From positions 2,914,501 through 2,978,500 of the forward strand of contig JADJRO010000001.1 in NCBI GenBank assembly GCA_016712145.1: a DNA stretch of 64,000 bases, given 5' to 3'. The DNA comes from Saprospiraceae bacterium. Lineage in GTDB: Bacteria; Bacteroidota; Bacteroidia; Chitinophagales; Saprospiraceae. This document shows, in pieces, positions 1 through 9,700 of this stretch (position 1 is its first letter; each line of letters starts with the position of its first letter). Both the position numbers and the translations under genes were made by a program. The notes beneath the pieces are model-generated. The model saw nothing but the letters and a program-made list of their open reading frames with translations, had not been told where the DNA came from and made no database searches.

Positions 1-1161
1 ATGGCTGCAGTTTTAACCGCTAATAAAAGCAATGTCTCCGATTTGCGAGTCTATTTAAATGAATGTCAGAAAATGAAACTCACGGTATTGGGTCCTGATA
101 TTAATGAATCTGAAATGGAATTTACTGTAAATGCAAAAGGGCAGATTCGTTTTGGACTTTCTGCATTAAAGGGGATTGGAGAAGGACCTGTAACAGACAT
201 TCTGATTGAGCGAAATGAAAGTGGGATGTTTCAAGATTTCGCAGATTTAGCGAAACGTCTCAGTTCAAAAGTATTTAATAAAAAAGTGATTGAGAGTCTT
301 GTTTATGGTGGCGCATTTGATTGTTTTAGCAACATGCATCGAGCTCAATATTTTGCCCCTATTGATAAATATCCTAGCTATATTGAATGTATGATTCGCT
401 GGGGGAGTCAATACCAGGCTTCCATTAATTCACAACAGGCATCATTGTTTGGAAATTCACTGGCCAATGATATATCGATTCCAAAAATACCGGAGTGCGC
501 ACCTTGGACAAGTATTGAAAAATTAGCTCACGAAGTAGAGATTGCAGGTATTTATTTAAGTTCACATCCTTTAGATGATTATCAACTTGAGATTCGGAAT
601 ATTAATTCAATCAGTCTCGATAAGATTGAATCATTTATGGAAGAATCCAAATTGGGAAACAGGCTGCGAATTTGTGGTTTGATGGCTGAGGTGCAACACC
701 GCACCACTCAAAAAGGAGATGGATTTGCATTATTTAAATTGCAGGATTATTTTGGCAGTGTTACCATCAGATTATTTAAAGAACAATATCTCCAATACAA
801 AGGCTTGCTTGAAAACGGGAAAGCAGTTATGGTTGATGGGTTTTTTGAAAAATCAAAATACCGTCAAAATGATGATGAAATTGTATTTCGTGTAGTAAAT
901 ATGATGTTGTTATCTTCAGCAATTCCTTTCATCACTAAAAAATTTACAGTTTTTATTCGACTTGAAGCCATTACAGATGAATTAATAAAACGAATGGATA
1001 AATCACTTAAAGCACACAAAGGAACGATGCCCCTCAAATTGCAAGTGATTGACATGGCGCAAGAACAACAACTTGGATTTGTATCTACTAAAAAGGTATC
1101 AGTAAGCAGTGAGTTGTTGGCTGAATTGGAAGAGTTGGGATTAAATTATAAATTGAATTAA
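1..1161 (+). CDS. dnaE: DNA polymerase III alpha subunit, C-terminal part (gene starts before the window)
   Basis: This is the last ~386 residues of the replicative DNA polymerase catalytic subunit. The sequence opens in the fingers/tandem HhH part (FGLSALKGIGEGPV near residue 57, the classic helix-hairpin-helix of DnaE), continues through the segment with SLFGN and 'SSHPLDDY' (residues ~145-190) that precedes the OB fold, then an OB-fold domain (~residues 217-300, beginning LRICGLMAEV) and a short C-terminal domain. The ATG at base 1 is chance: it lies inside the palm/fingers region, so the polymerase active-site part is upstream of the window. The gene ends two bases before the next ATG. 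Family assignment is firm; the C-terminal tail is shorter than in Proteobacteria, as is usual in Bacteroidota. Confidence 0.93.
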   Translation: MAAVLTANKSNVSDLRVYLNECQKMKLTVLGPDINESEMEFTVNAKGQIRFGLSALKGIGEGPVTDILIERNESGMFQDFADLAKRLSSKVFNKKVIESLVYGGAFDCFSNMHRAQYFAPIDKYPSYIECMIRWGSQYQASINSQQASLFGNSLANDISIPKIPECAPWTSIEKLAHEVEIAGIYLSSHPLDDYQLEIRNINSISLDKIESFMEESKLGNRLRICGLMAEVQHRTTQKGDGFALFKLQDYFGSVTIRLFKEQYLQYKGLLENGKAVMVDGFFEKSKYRQNDDEIVFRVVNMMLLSSAIPFITKKFTVFIRLEAITDELIKRMDKSLKAHKGTMPLKLQVIDMAQEQQLGFVSTKKVSVSSELLAELEELGLNYKLN

Positions 1162-1163
1162 CC

Positions 1164-2129
1164 ATGTCGTTTTATAAAGCTGCTGTAATCGGTTTGTTGA
1201 TTGGAAGAGCTACCATAGGTTTTTCCCAGGCATTTGATGAATTCACCTTAGATAAAGAAGTTTCTATTTTTTTAAAAAAGACATTTGATGAGTTAAAAAA
1301 CTTTGAATTAGGAATTAAATGTCCGGAAGAAGAAAATCAATGGTATCTGGATTCTTTGGAATATTCACCCTGGTATGTAGGAGATTTTAATGGCGATGAA
1401 ATCCCAGATTTATTTGTAACAGGGACTAAAAAAAAGGACCAGGTGAGTTACCTGGTTTTTGGTAAAGATGAATTGGATGAGGAGAGTAATTTCTCCATGA
1501 TTTCTGTGTATCCACCTAAAGAACGGGGAAATTTAATTATTCCATTTATTGAAGAACGTAAAAAGGAATTGTGGATTTTATTCAGGCATTTTAAAACACA
1601 AACAACTACATCAATTCGGGATGGGCAAGAAATTAAACTGCCCCGAACGTATAATGATTATTATAAACTGGGATTGATTAAAAAAGATACCTTGATTTAT
1701 AAATTTGGTAATATTCTGGAATACAATCCACGACCAGAAAAAAAAGACATTCGTTTTATTCAATTGCATTCCTATTGTCAGTTTGGGGGTTGTCCGGATT
1801 ACAAATTAAAAATAGACAGTGCATCCAATATGATATTGGCCAATATTAAAAATAACGAAGAAGAACCGGGGAAATACATCGCAACAAGTGACGAATCCTT
1901 GTTCAAACAAATATTTGATTTGGCAAATTATCTGAAATTGCAAAAAACAAATCAGGTATTTGGTGAAGAAAGTGCAGATAAAACTTTCACAATGATAATT
2001 GCGTATCAGGATGGTTCGGCTAAAACCTGGTATGATTACGAACAAGGTGCGAGTTTGGGAATTTCACGATTGTATGATTTGATGGTGAAAGCCAAGGAAG
2101 CTGCCTCATGGGAATTTAAACAAGAGTAA
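1164..2129 (+). CDS. Secreted protein of unknown function with a DUF6438-like C-terminal half
   Basis: A 321-residue protein with a short hydrophobic N-terminal segment ending in FSQA, consistent with a signal peptide. Residues ~75-90 (VGDFNGDEIPDLFVTG) resemble an FG-GAP/VCBS-type Asp-rich calcium loop. The C-terminal half (from ~190: HSYCQFGGCPDYKLKIDSAS) has the 'C-x-G-x-CP-x-YKL-x-I' pattern that I associate with the DUF6438 family of Bacteroidota envelope proteins; this link is from memory of the pattern, not a search. The ATG lies two bases after the dnaE stop, so the two are probably co-transcribed by read-through although no functional link is evident. Function unknown. Confidence 0.75.
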   Translation: MSFYKAAVIGLLIGRATIGFSQAFDEFTLDKEVSIFLKKTFDELKNFELGIKCPEEENQWYLDSLEYSPWYVGDFNGDEIPDLFVTGTKKKDQVSYLVFGKDELDEESNFSMISVYPPKERGNLIIPFIEERKKELWILFRHFKTQTTTSIRDGQEIKLPRTYNDYYKLGLIKKDTLIYKFGNILEYNPRPEKKDIRFIQLHSYCQFGGCPDYKLKIDSASNMILANIKNNEEEPGKYIATSDESLFKQIFDLANYLKLQKTNQVFGEESADKTFTMIIAYQDGSAKTWYDYEQGASLGISRLYDLMVKAKEAASWEFKQE

Positions 2130-2275
2130 AAATTTATAAGGTTTCATTTTCTATGATGCCTATGGGTTGTCTAAATTAATTTAAGAAGTTTTTAATTTGG
2201 ATTGTTTTTTCAAAATAATGGTTCAATAACAAAGCAAGAATAAAATTGTAAATAGAAACTGCATGTTAAGCTTAT

Positions 2276-2395
2276 CGTTATGTCAGCTTGGTTTTTAAAT
2301 TTAATATATTTTTTATAGCTTAAAAAAATGGAAAAAGTAAAAGTAACCAAGCCTTATCAAATTCAAAAATTATTATTTGCCAAGCTACCATAACG
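2276..2395. repeat. Inverted repeat in the gap ahead of hsdM
   Basis: The 307-base gap between the secreted protein and hsdM holds CGTTATGTCAGCTTGG at 2276-2291 and its near-perfect inverted partner CCAAGCTACCATAACG at 2380-2395 (14 of 16 bases pair). A second AACCAAGC lies at 2345-2352. Immediately after the right arm comes GTTAAAT. The arrangement could be a recombination site, the edge of a mobile element, or a long-range hairpin; nothing else is recognisable in this gap. Confidence 0.5.
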
Positions 2396-2436
2396 AATGT
2401 TAAATTTGACATTTTAGAAATATACGGAAAGAATAC

Positions 2437-4509
2437 ATGCAAGGAAAACAACTCAGAAAATTAGAAGCAGAACTGTGGAGAGCCGCAGACCAACTCCGGG
2501 CTAATAGTAAACTGACGGCTTCGGAATATTCTATGCCTGTATTAGGATTGATATTCTTACGGCACGCCTATAACCGCTTTCAAAAAGTCAAAGTGGAAGT
2601 AGAAAAGGAATTACCTGTACATCCGCAACGGGGTAAACGACCATTGACCAAAAAAGACTTTGAAGAGCAAAACTCCATGTTCCTGCCCGAGAAGGCTCAG
2701 TTTGATTATCTCGTTTCTTTGCCCGAAAGTGCCGACATAGGCGAAGCAATTGATAACGCAATGAAACTGATTGAGGACGAATACGACAATCTCAAAGGCG
2801 TATTGCCCAAAAACTTTACCATTTTCAGTAAAGACCTATTGCGTGAATTGATCCGTATTTTCAATAAAGAAGTATTACAAAAAGCCGAAGGCGATTTATT
2901 CGGAAAGATTTATGAATACTTCCTCAATAAATTCGCCATGACCGGAGCACAGGAAGGCGGAGAGTTTTTTACACCTATGAGTCTGGTACAAACCATAGTA
3001 AACGTAATAGAACCCGACCACGGCATTGTGTTCGACCCTGCCTGCGGTAGTGCAGGTATGTTTGTGCAAACGGGTTATTTTATAGAAAGCGAAGGACTGA
3101 AACCTGCTGAGAAAGTTACTTTTTACGGACAGGAAAAAGCAGACCTCAATACCAAACTGGCCAAGATGAACTTAACCGTTCACGGTTTGGAAGGCAACAT
3201 ACAGGAAGGCAATACTTTTTACGAAGACAAACACGACCTGGTAGGCGGTGCTGATTTTGTAATGGCCAATCCTCCATTTAATGTGGATGGTGTGGACAAA
3301 GCTAAAGATGCCATTAAACGCGACCCACGCCTGATATTAGACGGCAAAGTAAATCTGCCGAAAAACGACAATGCCAATTATTTGTGGATTCAGTATTTCT
3401 ACAACTACCTGAAACCAACAGGCAGAGCAGGTTTTGTAATGGCTTCATCTGCCAGCGATGCCGGACACAGCGAAAAAGACATTCGGGAGAAGTTGGTAAA
3501 AACTGGCGCAGTAGATGTGATGATGGCCATTGGCAACAACTTTTTCTATACCCGTTCATTGCCTTGCACCCTTTGGTTTTTTGACCGTGCCAAAGAAAAA
3601 GACAAAACCAAAAGCGATAAAGTGTTGATGCTTGATGCGAGGAAGATTTACCGCAAAGTAACGAGCAAAGTAAATGACTTTAGCCCCGAGCAATTGCAAA
3701 ACCTGATTTGTATTGTAAACCTGTATAGAGGCAAACCAACGAAGTTTGAAAGCACTGTAAAAAGCTATTTGCAAACGGCTGCCGATTTAGCCAAAGAAAC
3801 TGCCGAAGCAATCACCGAACTGCAAAAGCAATTGCAGAAGGTATTGAAAACCGTTAGCGACTTTGCTACCAAATACGCCAAAGAAAACAAGGAAGCCAAA
3901 GCATTTGTAGATGCCCTGAACATTGAAGAAACTGGTAGCATTTACGAACAACAAAATAAGCTGATTGCAGAAGCGAAAAAGGCAAAAGCTGATATTGAAG
4001 TTTTAGAAAGCATTGCCCACTTGTGCAAAGCATTACGCAAACCGCAAGACAAACTCATTAAGCAATTATTGGATGCCATTAGCACAGCCGCCAAAGAATA
4101 CCAACTGAGCAAAAACAAAGACTGGAAAGAGTTGAACTTAAAAGAACAGCTCGACCAACTGAAAACCCTGCAACAGCAACTCAGCGGCAACCCCGATGAA
4201 GAAGAACCCGGCTTGCTGCACGAAACCGAATATTTCTACAAACAAGCCCATTGGCTCACAAGCCGTTTCCCCGGAGGCATTTATACCGATGTGGAAGGAC
4301 TTTGCAAAGTAGTCAACCAAAAAGAAATAGAAGCCAAAGACTGGAGTTTGAGCCCGGGCAGGTATGTAGGCGTGGACACCGCCACCGATGAGGACTTTGA
4401 CTACGAAGAACGCCTGAACGAAATACATATTGAGTTGGAAGGATTGAATGAAGAAGCCATTGCCTTGGCAAAAACCATTTCTGAAAACTTTAAAGAGTTG
4501 GCGATATGA
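2437..4509 (+). CDS. hsdM: Type I restriction-modification system, DNA methyltransferase subunit HsdM
   Basis: N6-adenine methyltransferase subunit of a type I restriction enzyme. The N-terminal helical HsdM domain covers ~1-140; the SAM-binding motif (FDPACGSAGMF) is near residue 198 and the catalytic NPPF motif near 274. At 690 residues it is well above the ~500 typical of HsdM: residues ~430-600 are rich in Lys, Gln, Glu and Ala and look like a long coiled-coil insertion before the C-terminal region (YFYKQAHWLTSRF, SPGRYVGV), which is typical of the family again. The stop overlaps the hsdS start (ATGA). Codon usage is richer in G+C than in flanking genes, suggesting acquisition by transfer. 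Confidence 0.95.
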   Translation: MQGKQLRKLEAELWRAADQLRANSKLTASEYSMPVLGLIFLRHAYNRFQKVKVEVEKELPVHPQRGKRPLTKKDFEEQNSMFLPEKAQFDYLVSLPESADIGEAIDNAMKLIEDEYDNLKGVLPKNFTIFSKDLLRELIRIFNKEVLQKAEGDLFGKIYEYFLNKFAMTGAQEGGEFFTPMSLVQTIVNVIEPDHGIVFDPACGSAGMFVQTGYFIESEGLKPAEKVTFYGQEKADLNTKLAKMNLTVHGLEGNIQEGNTFYEDKHDLVGGADFVMANPPFNVDGVDKAKDAIKRDPRLILDGKVNLPKNDNANYLWIQYFYNYLKPTGRAGFVMASSASDAGHSEKDIREKLVKTGAVDVMMAIGNNFFYTRSLPCTLWFFDRAKEKDKTKSDKVLMLDARKIYRKVTSKVNDFSPEQLQNLICIVNLYRGKPTKFESTVKSYLQTAADLAKETAEAITELQKQLQKVLKTVSDFATKYAKENKEAKAFVDALNIEETGSIYEQQNKLIAEAKKAKADIEVLESIAHLCKALRKPQDKLIKQLLDAISTAAKEYQLSKNKDWKELNLKEQLDQLKTLQQQLSGNPDEEEPGLLHETEYFYKQAHWLTSRFPGGIYTDVEGLCKVVNQKEIEAKDWSLSPGRYVGVDTATDEDFDYEERLNEIHIELEGLNEEAIALAKTISENFKELAI

Positions 4510-5690
4510 AGTGGGAGAAAGTTTCCTTAAGAGATTATACTACTAAAATTGGTAGTGGCGTAACACCTAAAGGTGGGGCAAGTGTTTATCAAGATAGTGG
4601 TGTTGCATTATTCAGAAGTCAAAATATTTATAACGGTAGTTTTTTCGATAAGGGCTTAGCTTTCATTAATGAAGTTATTGCTGAAAAAATGAAATCAGTT
4701 GAAGTATTAGAAGGAGATGTTCTGCTAAATATTACAGGTGATTCTGTTGCTCGATGTTGTTATGCTCCTGTTGATTTTCTTCCAGGGAGAGTTAACCAAC
4801 ACGTTGCAATTGTTAGAGCTGATAAGGAAAAATTACATTCTAAATTCCTAATGTATCAGCTCATTTCTCCATTTATGCAGAACACAATGCTTTCATATGC
4901 AGAAGGAGCAGGAGCAACAAGAAATGCTTTAACAAAAGGAATTATTGAAGATTTAAAAATCAATCTTCCCCCTCTCCCCACTCAACGCAAAATCGCATCC
5001 ATTTTATCGGCTTATGATGATTTGATAGAGAATAATTTGAAGCGGATAAAGTTGTTGGAGGAGAGGGCGTTTGCAAGCTATAAGTTGATAGTGAAAAGTG
5101 AAAAGTTAATAGAGGGAAAAGTTGGCGATTTAGCAGATGTTAAGTCAGGTTATGCTTTCAAAAGCCGAGATTGGTCAGAAGAAGGTTTTCCAGTTATTAA
5201 GATTAAGAACATAGGTAACAACGATATTGAATTAACCGATTGCAGTTTTATTCCAGAGAGTATTGCAGAGGTGGCAAACAAGTTCAAATTGAATGCAGGT
5301 GATTTATTAATCGCAATGACAGGAGCAACAGTTGGAAAAATTGGAATGATGCCAAAAACCGAAACTTCTTTTTACTTGAACCAACGTGTTGGAATTTTCA
5401 AGCCGAAGGTTGAAAATGCAGAATTGTTTTTATTCTGTTTCTTTAATGAGCCAACAGCCAAAAATGCAGTTGAAAGTTTAGCTTCAGGAGCAGCACAACC
5501 AAATATTAGCGGAGGTCAACTTGAAAGTATAAAATTATATTATCCAAAAATTGAAACTGTTACCGAATTTGGTAATTCTATAAAATCACATTTTGAATTG
5601 ATTTGGAATTTAAAAGAACAAAACAACAAACTCCGAGAGGCAAGGGATATTTTATTACCTAAATTGATGAGTGGACAAATAGAAGTATGA
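4506..5690 (+). CDS. hsdS: Type I restriction-modification system, specificity subunit HsdS
   Basis: DNA-recognition subunit of 394 residues, built from two target-recognition domains: TRD1 ~1-155 followed by the conserved spacer helix region LPTQRKIASILSAYDDLIEN (~160-180), then TRD2 ~200-365 followed by the second helix (ARDILLPKLMSG at the end). The two halves share the 'GDLLIAMTG / GDVLLNITG' type motif seen in both TRDs. It starts inside the hsdM stop (ATGA overlap). TRD1 is noticeably more AT-rich than hsdM, as expected for a domain exchanged by recombination. The recognition sequence cannot be read from the protein. Confidence 0.93.
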   Translation: MKWEKVSLRDYTTKIGSGVTPKGGASVYQDSGVALFRSQNIYNGSFFDKGLAFINEVIAEKMKSVEVLEGDVLLNITGDSVARCCYAPVDFLPGRVNQHVAIVRADKEKLHSKFLMYQLISPFMQNTMLSYAEGAGATRNALTKGIIEDLKINLPPLPTQRKIASILSAYDDLIENNLKRIKLLEERAFASYKLIVKSEKLIEGKVGDLADVKSGYAFKSRDWSEEGFPVIKIKNIGNNDIELTDCSFIPESIAEVANKFKLNAGDLLIAMTGATVGKIGMMPKTETSFYLNQRVGIFKPKVENAELFLFCFFNEPTAKNAVESLASGAAQPNISGGQLESIKLYYPKIETVTEFGNSIKSHFELIWNLKEQNNKLREARDILLPKLMSGQIEV

Positions 5691-5734
5691 GAGATGAAAA
5701 AATGAACTTGTAAGTAAAACTAACATGTTGCTAA

Positions 5735-6700
5735 ATGAATGAAATAGTGATCTACAAAACACCTGATAAGAAAACTGAAGTAGAAGTTCGGTTTGGAAAT
5801 GATACCGTTTGGCTTACGCAAGCTCAAATGGCTGTTTTGTTCAGGCAAACAAAGCAAAACATAAGTTTACACATCAATAATTGCTTTAAAGAGAAGGAGT
5901 TACGTAAGATTTCAGTTGTCAAGGATTCCTTGACAACTGCAGCAGATGGTAAAAAGTATAAGACAAAATTCTATAATCTGGATGTAATTATTTCAGTTGG
6001 CTACAGGGTTAAGTCCATTCAAGGTACTCAATTTCGCCAATGGGCTACCCAACAACTAAAGAATTATCTGGTACAGGGTTATGCGATTAATCAAAAACGA
6101 TTAGAGGAGTTGGGTAAAATAGTGCAATTGATTGACCAAGGCGGTAAATCCGAAAATCTTCAACTGACCGAGGCCAAAGGTTTGTTGGAAATTCTAAGCA
6201 ACTACACGAAAAGCTTTGTATTACTCAACCAATACGACAGCCACAGTATCAAAATCGGTAAGCTGAACGAAAATATTAGCTATGAAATTCAGTATGACGA
6301 AGCCAAAACTGCCATTGTAGAACTCAAAAAACAACTGGTGGAAAAAAAGGAAGCCACTGAACTATTTGGTAATGAAAAAGACGAAAGTTTTCTTAGCTCG
6401 CTTCAAAGTATTGTGCAAACTTTTGATGGGCAATACCTCTATCCAAGCATTGAAGCGCAGGCCGCACATTTGTTGTATTTTGTTATTAAAAATCATTCTT
6501 TCAACGATGGAAATAAACGTATAGGAGCATTCTTGTTTGTTTGGTTCCTGGAGAAAAATAAACACCGTTTCAAAAAATCTGGTGAGCTAAAAATAAATGA
6601 TAACGGATTAACAGCAATTTCACTGCTCGTTGCACAAAGTAAGCCAGAAGAAAAAGAATTGATGATTCAGCTCATTATTAACTTAATTGCAGACCAATGA
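5735..6700 (+). CDS. RhuM-Fic fusion protein (RhuM domain plus Fic/Doc domain)
   Basis: A 321-residue two-domain protein. Residues ~1-150 match the RhuM/'virulence RhuM' family (VWLTQAQMAVLF, then YNLDVIISVGYRVKS and FRQWATQQLKNYL). After a linker, residues ~210-321 form a Fic domain with the motif HSFNDGNKRIG near residues 251-261. The classic Fic AMP-transferase motif is HxFx(D/E)GNGRxxR; here it reads GNKR-IG, as in Doc-type kinases, so the activity may be phosphorylation rather than AMPylation (inference). No inhibitory (S/T)xxxE(G/N) helix was recognised with certainty. It sits between hsdS and hsdR and its stop overlaps the hsdR start (ATGA), so it is part of the operon. Role is probably defence-associated toxin or regulator. 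Confidence 0.88.
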   Translation: MNEIVIYKTPDKKTEVEVRFGNDTVWLTQAQMAVLFRQTKQNISLHINNCFKEKELRKISVVKDSLTTAADGKKYKTKFYNLDVIISVGYRVKSIQGTQFRQWATQQLKNYLVQGYAINQKRLEELGKIVQLIDQGGKSENLQLTEAKGLLEILSNYTKSFVLLNQYDSHSIKIGKLNENISYEIQYDEAKTAIVELKKQLVEKKEATELFGNEKDESFLSSLQSIVQTFDGQYLYPSIEAQAAHLLYFVIKNHSFNDGNKRIGAFLFVWFLEKNKHRFKKSGELKINDNGLTAISLLVAQSKPEEKELMIQLIINLIADQ

Positions 6701-9700
6701 CCTGGGAATACTCAGAAGATAATTTAATAGAACAAACAGCGATTGATTTATTTTTCAAATCTTTGGGATGGGATACACTATTGGCTTACAATAAAGAAAA
6801 TTTTGGCGAAGGCAGCACTTTGGGCAGACTGAACAAAAAAGAAGTAGTGCTCAAAATGATCTTCTTTGAGAAACTTAAACAGTTCAATCCCAACTTACCC
6901 GACCAAGCATACAATCAGGCATACGAAAAACTCATTGAAGAAAGCATTACCAAGTCATTAGCGGAAATCAATTACGAAAAACACCAATTGCTTCGTAATG
7001 GCATTCCCGTTGATTTCATCAATGAAAAAGGCGAGCAGGTCAAAAATAAAACACTTAAGGTTTTTGATTTTGAAAATGCCGACAACAACAGCTTTTTGGC
7101 AGTTCGTCAGTTATGGTTACAGGGTAAAAGCAACCGAGAACGCAGACCCGACATCATCGGTTTTGTAAATGGCATTCCGTTGTTATTTATTGAACTAAAA
7201 GCAGCACATCTCAAATTAGAAAACGCCTACAACGATAATTTCACCGATTACAAAGACGTAATTCCAAAACTGTTTTATTACAACGCATTTGTAATGCTGA
7301 GTAACGGCATTGAAAGCCGCATTGGAAGTGTGACAGGCAAGTATCAGCATTTTCATGAATGGAAACGCATTACCGAAGAAGATGAAGGCATTGTTGCCTT
7401 AGATAGAATCATTGTTGGCGTCTGCGAAAAGAAACGCTTTTTAGATTTATTCGAGAACTTCATTCTGTTTGATAATTCATTGGGCAAAGTGGTAAAACTC
7501 ATTGCCCGAAACCATCAGTTCATTGGTGTAAACAAGGCCATTGAAAACATTCAGCATAAAGAACAACTCTATAAACTGGGAAAAATCAGTTTAGAGGAAA
7601 AACAAAAACTTGGTGTATTTTGGCATACGCAAGGAAGCGGGAAATCCTACTCAATGGTTTTCTTCTGCCAAAAAATCCACCATAAGTTTACAGGCAGTTA
7701 CACGTTTCTCATCGTAACTGACCGCAACGAGTTAGACACACAGATTTACGGCACATTCAGTGGTATTGGTGCAGTACCACAAGTTAAAGCAGGTTCAAAA
7801 GATTCACTCAAAGCCAACAGCGGAAAGCATTTAAGAGAATTGCTAAGTTCAGAACATCGCTATTTGTTTACCCTCATTCACAAATTCAATTTTGAAGAAG
7901 AAATAACCAAGCGGGATAATATCATAGTCATTTCAGACGAAGCCCATCGAACACAAGGCGGAAATTTAGCTTTGAATTTACGAAATGCTTTACCCAATGC
8001 TTCATTCATAGGCTTTACAGGAACACCACTTTTCAAAGATGATGAAATTACCAAGCGGATTTTTGGTGATTATATCTCCCGATACGATTTTAAACGAAGT
8101 GTAGATGATGGAGCAACTGTTCCGTTGTATTACGAAAACAGAGGCGAATATTTAGGATTGAAAAATCCAGTTATCAATGAACAAATCAGAGCCGTAATTG
8201 ATGCCGAAAGTGAAGATTTAGACAGCGACCAACGTAGCAGGGTTGAACAATTGTTTGCAAGAGAATATCCGATACTTACCGCCAAGAAAAGACTTGATGC
8301 CATAGCCAAAGATGCTGTTTGGCATTTCTGCAATAGGGGTTACAAAGGCAAAGGAATGTTTATCGCTTTGGATAAACTTACGGCCGTAAGAATGTATGAT
8401 TTAATCACACATCATTGGAAACTGACCGTTGAGCAATTGGAAAAGGAAGTTGCCAAAGGAAAATATGGTGACCAGGAATTGTTGGAGAAAAGCCGAGAAC
8501 TGCAATGGATAAATGAAACGGAAATTTGTGTAGTAGTGAGTTCAGAGCAAAACGAAATTCAGAAATTTCAGAAATGGGATTTGGATATTGAACCTCACCG
8601 GGATAAAATGAATACACAGGACCTTGAAACAAGATTCAAGGATGAAGATGACCCTTTCCGTTTCGTTATAGTTTGTGCAATGTGGATTACTGGTTTTGAT
8701 GTTCCTACCCTTTCCACTTTATATTTAGACAAGCCTTTAAAATCTCATACGCTTATGCAAGCCATTGCAAGAGCCAACCGTATCAGCGAAGGCAAAAACA
8801 ACGGGTTGATAGTGGACTATATTGAAACTTACACAGCGCTGTTAGACGCTTTGGCAATTTATGGTTCAGGTGGAGAAGATGGCGAAGACGGTGGAGGTGA
8901 AAAACCAGAGCCACCAGTTAAGCCGAAAGAAGAACTCATCAAGCAATTGGAAGAAGCGTTAGAAGCCACAGAAACATTTTTGCAAGATGAAGTACATTTT
9001 AATTTGCAGGAACTCATCAAAGCAGACGGTTTACACAAATTGGCTGCAATGGAGAAAGCCATTAATGCAGTATACACCAATGACGAAACCAAACGGAAAT
9101 TTCAAATTTTGGCAAGAGAGGTTTTTAAGAAATTTAAAGCCCTGCAACCCGACAAAGTATTAAATCAATTTGCTCCTAGAAAGAACGCCATTGATGTAAT
9201 CTACACCGCCATTGAAGACAATATTGAAAGTGCGGATGTAGCAGACATCATGCGAAAAATTCAAAATGTGGTGGATGAATCCATTGAAAATATGGTTTCT
9301 GAACTAAGCCACAATGAAGGGAAAATAATTGACCTAAGCGTCTTAGACTTTGACTTGTTGGAGCAATACTTTTTGAAAACTAAAAACAAAAATGCTACAG
9401 TTCAATCTCTAAAAGACAAAATTGAAACGCAACTGAAACAAATGGTTGAACGCAATCCATTGACAGTTGACTATTACAAACGCTATCAGGAAATCATTGT
9501 AGAATACAACAGAGGAAAAGACGAAACCACAATTAAAGAAACTTTTAGAAAACTTATTGAGCTTGTAAACTCCTACTCAGAAGAAGAAGCCGAAACCAAA
9601 CGAGAAGGACTGACTGACGAGCAAAAAGCAATTTTCGACATTCTCAGACACGGTAAAAAGTTAGCAGAAAAAGAAAAAAAAGAAGTCAAAAAAATTTCAA

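Noticed and set aside
2396..2410. attC integron site at the left edge of the hsd locus
   Set aside because: Only one of the two core motifs fits and no integrase or cassette array is present; kept only as part of the repeat finding.
3384..3584. Small frames overlapping hsdM and other genes in alternative frames
   Set aside because: They lie inside strongly supported coding sequences and have no features of their own.
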